From positions 1-20,644 of the forward strand of contig DIKO01000106.1 of NCBI GenBank assembly GCA_002423615.1: 20,644 nucleotides of DNA, given 5' to 3'. Made by a program: the position numbers and the translations under genes. This DNA comes from Desulfobacteraceae bacterium UBA5616. GTDB lineage: Bacteria; Desulfobacterota; Desulfobacteria; Desulfobacterales; UBA5616. The notes beneath the pieces are model-generated. The model had not been told where the DNA came from. It made no database searches and worked only from the letters and a program-made list of their open reading frames with translations. Shown here piece by piece: positions 7,754 to 14,822 of the stretch (positions are counted from its first letter, which is position 1; each line of letters begins with the position of its first letter).

Positions 7754-8245
7754 TTAACTAGATATCATAACTTCCGTAAGGTATCGAAAAAGGTTTCGGG
7801 AAGATTTCGGCGGTTTGCCCAGGGAAATTTCCTTCCGGGCGTTACGGATCAGTCCTGTAAGCCGTTGCCGGTCAAATTCGGGATAACGTCTGATCAGGTC
7901 TTCCAGGAGTTCCTCGTTATCGGATACGAGTTCATCCCGAGTCGTTTCAATTTGTTTGAATTCCATTGCCCTGGTATAACCCGCGGCATCGATTTCCGCG
8001 AAGGCCCGGATGATGGGTTCCGTATCGAACTGCCGCATGATCACGCCGATATACTGAATCTGGCGGCGGTAGGCCCCATGCTGTTTGATGGTTTTGGCAA
8101 AAGACACGGCTTCGCGGATTTCCTCGGGAAGAGCCAGGGCCTCCAGCTGGTGGAGGGGCAGGGCCACCAGTCGCTCTCCCAGTTTTTGCAGTTCGGTAAC
8201 CTCTTTCTTGATCCGGGTACGGCTTTTTTCCTCCACGGAATTCAC
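7754..8245 (-). CDS. darP: Ribosome-associated DarP/YjgA-like protein (DUF615)
   Basis: The 163-residue, highly charged all-helical protein has the DUF615 hallmarks: an early IKKEVTELQKLGERLVALP helix, an AYRRQIQYIGVIMRQ segment, and a C-terminal helical region ending in SRNLFRYLTEVM. E. coli DarP (YjgA) binds late 50S precursors and helps mature the peptidyl-transferase region. A similar role is inferred here. The start is GTG 8245 (MNSVEEKS); no strong ribosome site is visible. It lies 64 nt downstream of the siroheme reductase gene on the same strand, so it may be co-transcribed. It converges on the Dus gene with a 3-nt gap and no recognisable terminator between them. Confidence 0.85.
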   Translation of the reverse strand: MNSVEEKSRTRIKKEVTELQKLGERLVALPLHQLEALALPEEIREAVSFAKTIKQHGAYRRQIQYIGVIMRQFDTEPIIRAFAEIDAAGYTRAMEFKQIETTRDELVSDNEELLEDLIRRYPEFDRQRLTGLIRNARKEISLGKPPKSSRNLFRYLTEVMISS

Positions 8246-8309
8246 CTGTAATGATGTTACGGCTTATTTTAAAAATTTTTCAGCCCGGAAAAGGGAGCTT
8301 TGGATTTCC

Positions 8310-8966
8310 TCAGGAAAGTGCGGCCTTCAGTGCATCCAGACCGAGCCGGTCGATCATCTTTCCGATCCGTTCGCCTTTTTTACCGTTGGCCGAATAGAAG
8401 GTGATGACGGTTTCAATGGATTTCAGGGCCTGGTCGTCGCTTAAATCCGCACAAAGCTCCTGGGCGATGCGGGGTTTTGAACCCACGTTGCCGCCTGCGA
8501 CCAGGGTCCATCCCCTGGGTTTTCCGAAAAGACCGATGTCCCGAACCCAGGATTCGGCGCAGTTGATATTGCATCCGGAGACGGCGATCTTCAGTTTTCC
8601 CGGTAATTCCATCCCATGGTACCGTTCATCCAGCTTCATCCCCATTCCCAGGGAATCCTGCTGCCCGATTTTACAGAAGGTGGTCCCGGGACAGGTCCTG
8701 ATGCTGCGCACACAAAGGCCAACCGCCGCACCCGGTTTCAATCCCAGATCTTCCCACACGGAGTCGATATCCTCCTCCTTGATGCCGACCATGGCGATTC
8801 TCGTCGCGCCGGTGATTTTCATGGCCTGGGCGTTGTATTTTTCCGCCACATCGGCAAGCTTTCGCAACAATTCCGGGGTTACGATGCCGCAGGGAATGTG
8901 TGGCGCGATGGCGTAAGTCTTGTCGTCTCTTTGAATGATGGCGCCTTTTTCTCCGAGTTTAAGCAT
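8310..8966 (-). CDS. Compact siroheme/[4Fe-4S] sulfite or nitrite reductase-like protein
   Basis: This 218-residue protein consists of one ferredoxin-like half domain (about 1-85) plus one siroheme/iron-sulfur domain. The cofactor ligands are visible: CPGTTFC (Cys92, Cys98) and SGCNINC (Cys132, Cys136), the C-x5-C...C-x3-C pattern of siroheme reductases. The normal enzymes are about twice as long with two such repeats. The small size matches the low-molecular-mass assimilatory-type sulfite reductase described from Desulfovibrio. It probably performs six-electron reduction of sulfite (or nitrite) in the cytoplasm, but the substrate and physiological role are uncertain. The start has AGGAGG 6-7 nt upstream. 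The promoter region is shared with the divergent hydroxyacyl-CoA dehydrogenase gene. Confidence 0.85.
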   Translation of the reverse strand: MLKLGEKGAIIQRDDKTYAIAPHIPCGIVTPELLRKLADVAEKYNAQAMKITGATRIAMVGIKEEDIDSVWEDLGLKPGAAVGLCVRSIRTCPGTTFCKIGQQDSLGMGMKLDERYHGMELPGKLKIAVSGCNINCAESWVRDIGLFGKPRGWTLVAGGNVGSKPRIAQELCADLSDDQALKSIETVITFYSANGKKGERIGKMIDRLGLDALKAALS

Positions 8967-9022
8967 GAAATTCCTCCTGAATCCGGATATATTGTCTTAT
9001 GAACCCTTATCCTCAGGATCAA

Positions 9023-9051
9023 TCGGTACCTTCTGCAGGAGGGGTTGTCAA
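9023..9051 (-). promoter_or_regulatory. Candidate promoter for the siroheme reductase gene, with a dyad in the spacer
   Basis: On the minus strand an exact TTGACA (9051-9046) is followed after 17 nt by TACCGA, a poor -10. The spacer contains the near-palindrome CCTTCTGCAGGAGG (plus strand 9029-9042), symmetric at 12 of 14 positions. A protein bound there would directly control the promoter. This rests on pattern only. Confidence 0.3.
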
Positions 9052-9124
9052 TATAAACTTGAGCCGGCAAAATGCCCGGGGACCGGGAAGACGGAATCAA
9101 TTCACGGCCATTTTTCCCTTTTTC

Positions 9125-9153
9125 TTGACATATAAAAACCTTTTTGCCAGTAT
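9125..9153 (+). promoter_or_regulatory. Candidate sigma-70 promoter for the hydroxyacyl-CoA dehydrogenase gene
   Basis: An exact TTGACA (9125-9130) lies about 85 nt upstream of the ATG in an AT-rich stretch. At 17-nt spacing the -10 would be CAGTAT, which matches the consensus poorly. It is suggestive only. Confidence 0.33.
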
Positions 9154-9212
9154 TGGATTTTGATTAAATGCGCGTCCATCCATAAATCATAACTAAATAG
9201 GAGGATGTCCTT

Positions 9213-10115
9213 ATGTCGAAGATCGATTTTACGGGAAGAGTTGCCATCGTGACCGGCGCCGGCGCTGGTCTGGGAAAAGATTATGCCGTTGAACTGGCCA
9301 AACGTGGCGCCAAAGTCGTGGTGAATGACCTGGGCGGTTCCAGGGATGGTTCGGGTTCAGGCTCTGCCTCTGCAGCTGACCTGGTTGTGAATGAAATCAA
9401 GGCTGCCGGCGGGGAAGCGGTCGCTAATTATGACAACGTCGCATCAACCCAGGGCGGAGAGAATATCGTCAACACCGCTATCAACACCTACGGAAAGGTG
9501 GATATCCTGATCAATAATGCGGGAATTCTGAGAGACAAATCCTTCGGTAAAATGACCGAGCAGGAATGGGATGCCGTGATCGCGGTTCATCTGAAAGGCA
9601 CTTTCAATGTCACCCGTCCCGCATTCGTCAACATGAGAGAAAACAAATACGGCCGCATCATACTGACGTCATCAGGGTCCGGGATGTTCGGTAATTTCGG
9701 TCAGGGAAATTATGCCGCCGCCAAAGCGGGAATGGCCGGTATGGTGAACGTGCTGAAACTCGAAGGCGCCAAATACAACATCAAGGCCAACCTGCTCATG
9801 CCCAGCGCCGGAACGCGCTTGACCGAAGACGTCATGCCCCCGGAAATGTTCAAGAAACTGGATGTCAAATACATCACCCCGGGAGTTCTGTATCTGGCTT
9901 CCGAGCAATGCCAGGAATCCGGGATCTATCTCAATGCATTTGCAGGATATTTCAGCAGATCCCAGGTTCTCTCTGGTCCGGGGGTTTTGTTCCCGGATAT
10001 GCCCAGTCCGGAGCAGGTGGCCGAAAAATGGAACGATATCATGAGCCTGGAAAATCCCAGATTCTACAACGATGTCAACGAAATCATGTTTGCGGCACTG
10101 ACACCACAGAAGTAA
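9213..10115 (+). CDS. Short-chain (3R)-hydroxyacyl-CoA dehydrogenase, MFE-2/HSD17B4-like
   Basis: The 300-residue Rossmann-fold enzyme has the cofactor loop TGAGAGLG (14-21), then NNAG (101-104). The catalytic triad reads Ser154, Tyr167, Lys171 within the GNFGQGNYAAAKAG region. The NDLGGSRDGSGSGSASAADLVV stretch after the second strand, and the GNFGQxNYxxAK pattern, are typical of the dehydrogenase unit of peroxisomal multifunctional enzyme 2 and its bacterial single-domain relatives. It should oxidise 3-hydroxyacyl-CoA to 3-ketoacyl-CoA with NAD(P). It is preceded by AGGAGG at 8-nt spacing and followed by a strong terminator, so it is probably monocistronic. No thiolase is nearby, so its pathway partner must be encoded elsewhere. 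Confidence 0.92.
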   Translation: MSKIDFTGRVAIVTGAGAGLGKDYAVELAKRGAKVVVNDLGGSRDGSGSGSASAADLVVNEIKAAGGEAVANYDNVASTQGGENIVNTAINTYGKVDILINNAGILRDKSFGKMTEQEWDAVIAVHLKGTFNVTRPAFVNMRENKYGRIILTSSGSGMFGNFGQGNYAAAKAGMAGMVNVLKLEGAKYNIKANLLMPSAGTRLTEDVMPPEMFKKLDVKYITPGVLYLASEQCQESGIYLNAFAGYFSRSQVLSGPGVLFPDMPSPEQVAEKWNDIMSLENPRFYNDVNEIMFAALTPQK

Positions 10116-10133
10116 AATTATATTTTTCAACCG

Positions 10134-10172
10134 GAATCCCCTCGCACACAGTTGCGGGGGGATTCTTTGTTT
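10134..10172 (+). terminator. Rho-independent terminator after the hydroxyacyl-CoA dehydrogenase gene
   Basis: A 13-bp stem (10134-10146 with 10153-10165, one G-U pair) and a 6-nt loop CACAGT are followed by TTTGTTT. It begins 19 nt after the stop codon. The convergent acyl-CoA dehydrogenase gene ends 42 nt further on, and the hairpin may also serve it. Confidence 0.85.
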
Positions 10173-10213
10173 AAACGGCCCGATACCAGTTCCCTCGAAC
10201 CGGCCGGGGATGT

Positions 10214-11449
10214 TTACTCATAGATCCGTTCTTCGGCCAACTCCTCATCGCTAAGGGGTACGTCGGCTTCGATGTCCCTTCCTTCAATGCCCCTTTCCAG
10301 CACTTCCTTGAAATATTCATGCTGGATGATCATGTTCTGAATTTCCGTTGTTCCCGTCCAGATGGTGGAAAGCCGGGATCCTCTCAACTCCCGTTCCACG
10401 GGAAAGGCGTTGGTGTAACCGATGCCGCCCAGGATCTGCATGCAGTCGTTCAGGACTTCCCACTGGGCCTGGGTGGAGAATTTTTTCACCTCGGAAACCA
10501 GTCTTCGGCGGTACCCGGCGGGTCCCAGCTTGTTCTGTACGATTTTGGCTACGGTATGGGCAAAGGATGTAACCGCGTCAAGCTTGGTGATGCAGTCGGA
10601 AACCTTGAAATTAATCCCCTGATAATTCCGGATGGGCTGACCGAAAGCCTTTCTCCTGTTGGCGTACCGGACGGCCAGATCCAGAGCCGCACGGCTGCTG
10701 GTGATGCCTGAAAGAAGCCGCTCCGGGATCATCATCTGCCAGAAAATCCGGGTCGCGTCGTTTTCCTTTCCCAGAATATTCTCCACCGGCACCCGGACAT
10801 CCTTGAACACCAGACGCCCGGTGCCGTTCCCCCTTGCCCCCATGAGGCCATAGACATGTTTTACCGTTACGCCTTCGCCCCTCTCCACGATGAGAAGGCT
10901 CATGGATTTATGGGGCTCTGCTTCCGGTGCGGTCTTGGCATATACGGCGAATATATCGGCCCCCTCGGCCCCCACCACAAATCTTTTCTGCCCGTTTAAG
11001 ACATAGTGGTCGCCTTCTCTCCTGGCCGTGGTGGCAGCGCCGAAAAAGTCGCTTCCGCCCCGGGGCTCCGTAAGGGCCTCGGCGCAGAACATTTTCCCCG
11101 CCAGAATGGGTTTCAGATATTTTTCCTTCTGCGCCGGGGTACCGTATTCACAGATGGTCTCGCCCACGATGGAAACCAGGCTGTACTGGCAGGCAAAACA
11201 GATTCCCAGCGTGGCGACTTCGTTCAAGGTGATGAGTTCCTCATCCCAGGTCAGGTTCCGGCCTCCCCATTCCTTGGGAAATCTTAACCCCAGGAGGTTT
11301 TGTTGTCCGGCTTTTTTAAGAAATTCAGTGGGGAAGCTGATCTTGTCGGCATCCATGTCCAGCAGGATCTGTTTAGGGATGCTTTTCACCAGATCCCGTG
11401 CTTCTTCACGAAGCGCTTTTTGTTCCGGGGTCATCAATACGTCAAACAT
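10214..11449 (-). CDS. Acyl-CoA dehydrogenase, LCAD/isovaleryl-type catalytic base
   Basis: The 411-residue protein is complete: N-terminal helices (1-120), EALTEPRGGSDFFGA and HYVLNGQKRFVV in the beta domain, NILGKENDATRIFWQMM, and the C-terminal bundle with RRKAFGQPIRNYQG, the RxxFGxxI flavin/dimer motif. The C-terminal helix reads TIWTGTTEIQNMI, so the position of the usual medium-chain catalytic glutamate (YEGT) is threonine. The MIPERLLSG segment has a glutamate where LCAD and isovaleryl-CoA dehydrogenase carry their base. I therefore infer that class, with desaturation of an acyl-CoA to enoyl-CoA via ETF. Start ATG 11449 has AAGGAGG upstream. An acidic tail (about residues 390-411) is unusual. 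It stands alone on the minus strand, preceded by a terminator for the upstream membrane protein gene. Confidence 0.9.
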   Translation of the reverse strand: MFDVLMTPEQKALREEARDLVKSIPKQILLDMDADKISFPTEFLKKAGQQNLLGLRFPKEWGGRNLTWDEELITLNEVATLGICFACQYSLVSIVGETICEYGTPAQKEKYLKPILAGKMFCAEALTEPRGGSDFFGAATTARREGDHYVLNGQKRFVVGAEGADIFAVYAKTAPEAEPHKSMSLLIVERGEGVTVKHVYGLMGARGNGTGRLVFKDVRVPVENILGKENDATRIFWQMMIPERLLSGITSSRAALDLAVRYANRRKAFGQPIRNYQGINFKVSDCITKLDAVTSFAHTVAKIVQNKLGPAGYRRRLVSEVKKFSTQAQWEVLNDCMQILGGIGYTNAFPVERELRGSRLSTIWTGTTEIQNMIIQHEYFKEVLERGIEGRDIEADVPLSDEELAEERIYE

Positions 11450-11481
11450 CGGGCTGTCCTCCTTGATTGGGGTTCACTGTA

Positions 11482-11520
11482 TAAAAAGAGGAAACCGGGG
11501 GGTGGTTTTTCCAGGTTTCC
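11482..11520 (-). terminator. Rho-independent terminator after the small membrane protein gene
   Basis: On the minus strand, GGAAACC (11520-11514) pairs with GGTTTCC (11496-11490), with an inner TGG/CCA pairing, and is followed by TCTTTTTAT. It begins directly after the TAG stop at 11521. This supports the reality of the short upstream gene and separates it from the acyl-CoA dehydrogenase gene. Confidence 0.7.
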
Positions 11521-11853
11521 CTATTTGGATTTATTCCCGAGAAAAAACTTTTTCATTCCCTTTGAAACCCAATTCCCGACTGGTCTCGTGGCGGCGTAGA
11601 GGATCGTGGCGATCATCAAAAAAGCGATGATTTTGCCGCCCGTGTTCAATCCCGCCGGGATAATCCGCGGCATCAACAGAAAAGACCCTGCAATTCCGAT
11701 TAATGCCTGCCAGGTATCGGGTAAAAACAGGACGTAGAAAAGCACATATGCCGGTGTAAGGGGGTGTCTGGCCATGTTGGGCGCCGGTCGCTTTTTCTTT
11801 CCGAATGGGTTGAAAGTTTCCTTTTCTTTATCCGGAGGATCGGGCTTAGTCAA
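11521..11853 (-). CDS. Small membrane protein of unknown function
   Basis: I do not recognise this protein. It has a basic, proline-rich N-terminal part (KPDPPDKEKE and GKKKRPAPN), then two or three hydrophobic segments (around PAYVLFYVLFLP, ALIGIAGSFLLMP and IIAFLMIATILYA), and a positively charged C-terminus (KGMKKFFLGNKSK). This suggests a small inner-membrane protein with cytoplasmic ends. The start is uncertain. I give TTG 11853; ATG 11775 (MARHPLTPAYV) is a shorter option and ATG 11913 a longer one, and none has a good ribosome site. The 5' end abuts the broken hemolysin III fragment, so its original start and promoter may have been lost in the same deletion. The hairpin immediately downstream supports it being a gene. 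Confidence 0.5.
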   Translation of the reverse strand: MTKPDPPDKEKETFNPFGKKKRPAPNMARHPLTPAYVLFYVLFLPDTWQALIGIAGSFLLMPRIIPAGLNTGGKIIAFLMIATILYAATRPVGNWVSKGMKKFFLGNKSK

Positions 11854-11875
11854 ATAAAATTTAAGAAGATTTGAA

Positions 11876-12175
11876 TTGAAAAAAGATTCATTCCATAGTA
11901 TCGATATAAACAAGAAATGGAAGGCTTTTTCGATTATCCTTTATGTGGGCATGGGATGGGTGATCGTCGTTGCCGGAAGGCCTTTGATCACCGCGGTCGC
12001 GCCCGGAGGTCTGACCCTCCTGATTCTCGGAGGCTTGGTATATACCCTGGGGGTTGTCTTCTATCTCTGGAAGAGCATGCCCTATCATCATGCCATATGG
12101 CATGTATTTGTCCTGGGGGGAAGCGCGCTTCATTTTTTTTCAATACTTTTTTACGTCATCCCCGTTTCATGGTGA
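11876..12175 (+). pseudogene. C-terminal fragment of a hemolysin III (TrhA/YqfA) family membrane protein
   Basis: The 99 residues match only the last third of the hemolysin III family: IILYVGMGWVIVVAG, then GGLVYTLGVVFYLW, then the signature PYHHAIWHVFVLGGSALHFF. The complete proteins are about 210-220 residues with seven transmembrane helices. This copy keeps about three helices and the C-terminal H-x3-H motif. It lacks the N-terminal half with the other conserved Ser/His/Asp residues of the PAQR-like superfamily, so it should be inactive. The possible TTG start has only a weak ribosome site. The sequence upstream belongs to the divergent small membrane protein region, so the 5' part has been deleted rather than frameshifted. 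The end of the gene is intact. Confidence 0.8.
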
Positions 12176-12232
12176 TTTGGATGCAAGCCTTCATTCCCAT
12201 GCACCCGTACGCTTCTGAGGAGAGGATCAACC

Positions 12233-12764
12233 ATGGCCGAGAAGTACGAACAAATTATATTTGAAAACAATAACGGTGTTGCAGTATTGACCTTGAATCG
12301 TCCGGATGCCTTGAACAGTCTCTGTGTTTCCATGATGGAGGAAATGCGGGACGCATTCAGGCAGTGCTCTTCGGATCCTTCCATCAAGGCCCTGGTCATT
12401 ACCGGAGATGGGCGCAACTTGGTTGCTGCCCAGGCTCATCGGGCGGTCGAGGGCCATGGCCTTAAGTTTTCTGGGAGAAAAAATAACAGCGGAAAAGGCC
12501 GAACAATGGGGAATGATTTACAAGTGTCTGGATGACGATGGGCTGATGGATGAGGCCATGGCTATCGGGAAAAGGCTGGCGGATGGGCCCACCGGCGCAT
12601 GGGACTACATCAAACGGGCTTTCCGGGAGTCCTCCAAAAACACCCTTTCGGAACAGCTCAGGTTTGAACGTTATTGCCAGTTGATTTTATGTGATTCAGA
12701 TGATTTTATGGAAGGAGTCGCCGCATTTGTCGAAAAAAGAAACCCTGTTTTCAAGGGAAGGTGA
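12233..12764 (+). pseudogene. Enoyl-CoA hydratase/isomerase pseudogene (internal deletion plus frame change)
   Basis: The gene starts well: GAGGAG-type ribosome site, then MAEKYEQIIFENNNGVAVLTLNRPDALNSL, a normal crotonase N-terminus up to ALVITGDGRN near 12415. The downstream half continues in the +1 frame, from about 12408 to the TGA at 12764: GATWLLPRLIGRSRAMALSF, then ITAEKAEQWGMIYKC and a normal crotonase C-terminus. In intact proteins about 65-75 residues separate TGxGR from GGxxWLLPRL. That block holds the FCAGxDL oxyanion-hole loop and part of the active site. It is missing here and the frames no longer match. The first frame ends at 12535 after 100 residues of mixed sense and nonsense. 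It was once a full hydratase upstream of the nitronate monooxygenase gene. Confidence 0.85.
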
Positions 12765-12816
12765 TATTGAGACGAATTAATCAAAGAACCTGTCAACCTG
12801 GATAAAGGAGAAAATC

Positions 12817-13974
12817 ATGGCGAAACCGATTTTAAGAACCAAGTTGTGCGACATGCTGGGCATTGATTATCCCATCCTGAGCGCGGGGATGGGACCGAGC
12901 CTGATCGGGGAAAAAACCGGTGCGCCCGTGGAACTGGTGGTGGCGGTATCCGAGGCGGGCGGGCTGGGCGTTCTTGGTGCCGCCGGCTACACGGTTGAGG
13001 AAATGCGGGAGGCGATCCGGGAAATCAAGAAATTAACGGATAAACCTTACGGCGTCGATCTTCTGCTTCCCAGCCAGTTGGTCAGCCAGGGAGATCAGAA
13101 TGTTTCCGGTTCCGACCAGGTTCCCCTGAAGGAAATCCTCAAGAGCCTTCCCAAGGAACACCGGGACTGGATGGATAAAATCAAGCAGGAAATGAATCTT
13201 CCCGATGTCGACGCGATGTACAAGCTCGGATCTACCGCATCGCGGCCCCATGCTGCGGTAAAGGTGTGCATCGAGGAAAAGGTGCCGCTGTTTTGCTCCG
13301 GTCTGGGAAACCCGGGCTTCATGGTCCCGGATGCCCATGCGGCCGGCATCAAGGTATTGGGGATTGCGGGAAATTCCAAAAATGCGGGACGCATCGCCAA
13401 ATCCGGCGCTGATCTCGTGGTGGCCCAGGGCTACGAAGGAGGTGGTCATACGGGCCGGGTGGGGTCCGTTGCCCTTTGGCCTCAGGCCATAGACATCTGC
13501 AATCCGACCCCTGTGCTGGCAGCCGGCGGTATCGGAGACGGCCGGGGTGTTGCGGCCGCGCTTTCCATGGGATGCGTGGGCGTCTGGGTGGGAACGCGGT
13601 TTCTGGCTTCGGCCGAGGGCGGCGCCCTGGACATTCAGAAACAGACCATCATCGAGGCGACGGACGAGGACACCCGCCGTACCTATCTTTATACGGGGAA
13701 AACCTCGAGGGCGGTGTATAACCGTTTCCACGATTTGTGGGAACAATCGGGGCTCGACCCATTGCCTTTCCCCACCCAGGTCCTGCTGGCGTCGGCCATG
13801 GTGGAAATGTTCAACAAGGCGGAAAAGAAGGAATTTATGGGGCCTTTTTCAGGCCAGGTATCCGGTCTGATCAAGGAAATCAAGCCGGCAGCGGTGATTT
13901 TAAGAGACATGGTGGAACAAACCGTCGATATCCTGACCCGCAGGCTTCCTGAAACCGTGGTTGTTAAAAGTTAG
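12817..13974 (+). CDS. Nitronate monooxygenase-family (2-nitropropane dioxygenase-like) FMN protein
   Basis: The 385-residue TIM-barrel flavoprotein opens with LGIDYPILSAGMG, the usual 'yPIiqapM' strand. It contains VAQGYEGGGHTGR, equivalent to the family's GxEAGGH motif with the conserved His211, and AAGGIGDGRG (235-244) for the FMN phosphate, followed by GVWVGTRFLAS. The family oxidises alkyl nitronates in aerobes. In anaerobes its real substrate is unknown, and relatives include enoyl reductase FabK. Next to acyl-CoA genes, a role on an unsaturated acyl-CoA is a reasonable but unproven alternative. A good AAAGGAG site precedes ATG 12817. It follows the broken hydratase by 52 nt and precedes a nitroreductase on the same strand, so the three were probably one operon. 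Confidence 0.88.
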   Translation: MAKPILRTKLCDMLGIDYPILSAGMGPSLIGEKTGAPVELVVAVSEAGGLGVLGAAGYTVEEMREAIREIKKLTDKPYGVDLLLPSQLVSQGDQNVSGSDQVPLKEILKSLPKEHRDWMDKIKQEMNLPDVDAMYKLGSTASRPHAAVKVCIEEKVPLFCSGLGNPGFMVPDAHAAGIKVLGIAGNSKNAGRIAKSGADLVVAQGYEGGGHTGRVGSVALWPQAIDICNPTPVLAAGGIGDGRGVAAALSMGCVGVWVGTRFLASAEGGALDIQKQTIIEATDEDTRRTYLYTGKTSRAVYNRFHDLWEQSGLDPLPFPTQVLLASAMVEMFNKAEKKEFMGPFSGQVSGLIKEIKPAAVILRDMVEQTVDILTRRLPETVVVKS

Positions 13975-14047
13975 AAAACGGTTTGCAGCAAAAAAACCTG
14001 AGAAATGATCATTCACCTCATCTGGAAATGATATGAAAGGAAACCGA

Positions 14048-14719
14048 ATGGACATCGATAAAGCCATTAATGACCGGATCAGCGTCAGAGCCTATCTTGA
14101 AAGACCCGTGGAAAAAGCAGTGGTCGAAGAAATCCTGAATCTCGCCATCAAGGCGCCATCCTGGGGCAATACCCAGCCATGGGAACTGGCGGTTGTCGGG
14201 GGGCAGGCCAAAACCGAACTCACCCGGGAGCTCCAGAACCTGGTGATGCAGGGAACAACCCCCAACCCGGATTATACCATGCCCAATAACTTCACAGGAG
14301 TTTATATGGACAGGTACCGGATGACCGGAAAACGCCTGTTTGAACTGGCCGGCATCGCCCGCGATGATGCCACAGCCCGCATGAATCAGTTTGTTTCCAT
14401 GTTCAACGGCTTCGGGGCGCCCTGTCTGGTCTACATCATCATGGACGAGATCCTGGACACGTCCTACTCGGTGTTCGACGCCGGAGCCGTGGCCAATTAC
14501 ATCGCCCTGCTGGCCACCTCCCGGGGACTCGGCACCTGCCTCATGGCAGCTCTGGCCATGTACCCGGACCCGGTGCGCAAATGCCTGAACCTGCCTTCCA
14601 GCAAGAAAATCGTCCTCGGGTTGTCCCTGGGGTATCCCGATCCCGATTCACCGGTCAATCGCCTGAAAACGGATCGCGAAGAATTGTGCAGAATTTTGAC
14701 CTGGAGGGGTATGGATTAA
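14048..14719 (+). CDS. Nitroreductase-family FMN oxidoreductase
   Basis: The 223-residue protein has the family's N-terminal DRISVRAYLERPV (the R-x-S-x-R FMN-binding element) and AIKAPSWGNTQPWE (flavin and substrate loop). The central region DAGAVANYIALLATSRGLGTCLM and the LGLSLGYPDPDSPVNR tail are the conserved dimer and FMN core. These enzymes transfer hydride from NAD(P)H to nitroaromatics, quinones or enones; the in vivo substrate is unknown. I prefer ATG 14048, which has AAAGGA 6-8 nt upstream, over ATG 14033, which would add MKGNR. It is the last gene of the plus-strand run and is closed by a terminator 16 nt after the stop. Sharing a transcript with an FMN barrel protein suggests a common flavin-dependent reduction step. 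Confidence 0.88.
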   Translation: MDIDKAINDRISVRAYLERPVEKAVVEEILNLAIKAPSWGNTQPWELAVVGGQAKTELTRELQNLVMQGTTPNPDYTMPNNFTGVYMDRYRMTGKRLFELAGIARDDATARMNQFVSMFNGFGAPCLVYIIMDEILDTSYSVFDAGAVANYIALLATSRGLGTCLMAALAMYPDPVRKCLNLPSSKKIVLGLSLGYPDPDSPVNRLKTDREELCRILTWRGMD

Positions 14720-14735
14720 TCCGGAGACTGCAGGA

Positions 14736-14782
14736 AAGGAGGCCTTTGAAACGCCGCAAGCCTCAAAGGTCTCCTTATTTTA
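14736..14782 (+). terminator. Rho-independent terminator after the nitroreductase gene
   Basis: Fourteen-base arms (14736-14749 and 14763-14776), perfectly complementary apart from one G-U pair, surround a 13-nt loop and are followed by ATTTTA. This ends the plus-strand operon ahead of the convergent small gene at 14823. Confidence 0.82.
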
Positions 14783-14822
14783 CGGAAATAACAGAAGGCC
14801 GGCTTCCGGCTTTTCCTGTCTT

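Noticed and set aside
12408..12764. Separate small gene starting at ATG 12408
   Set aside because: Its first residues GATWLLPRL are the middle of a crotonase domain, and the ATG has no ribosome site. It is the second half of the broken hydratase.
14790..14822. Terminator for the small SHOCT-like gene from the AGCCGG/CCGGC repeat
   Set aside because: Only about 5 bp pair cleanly and the following sequence has no proper U-run.
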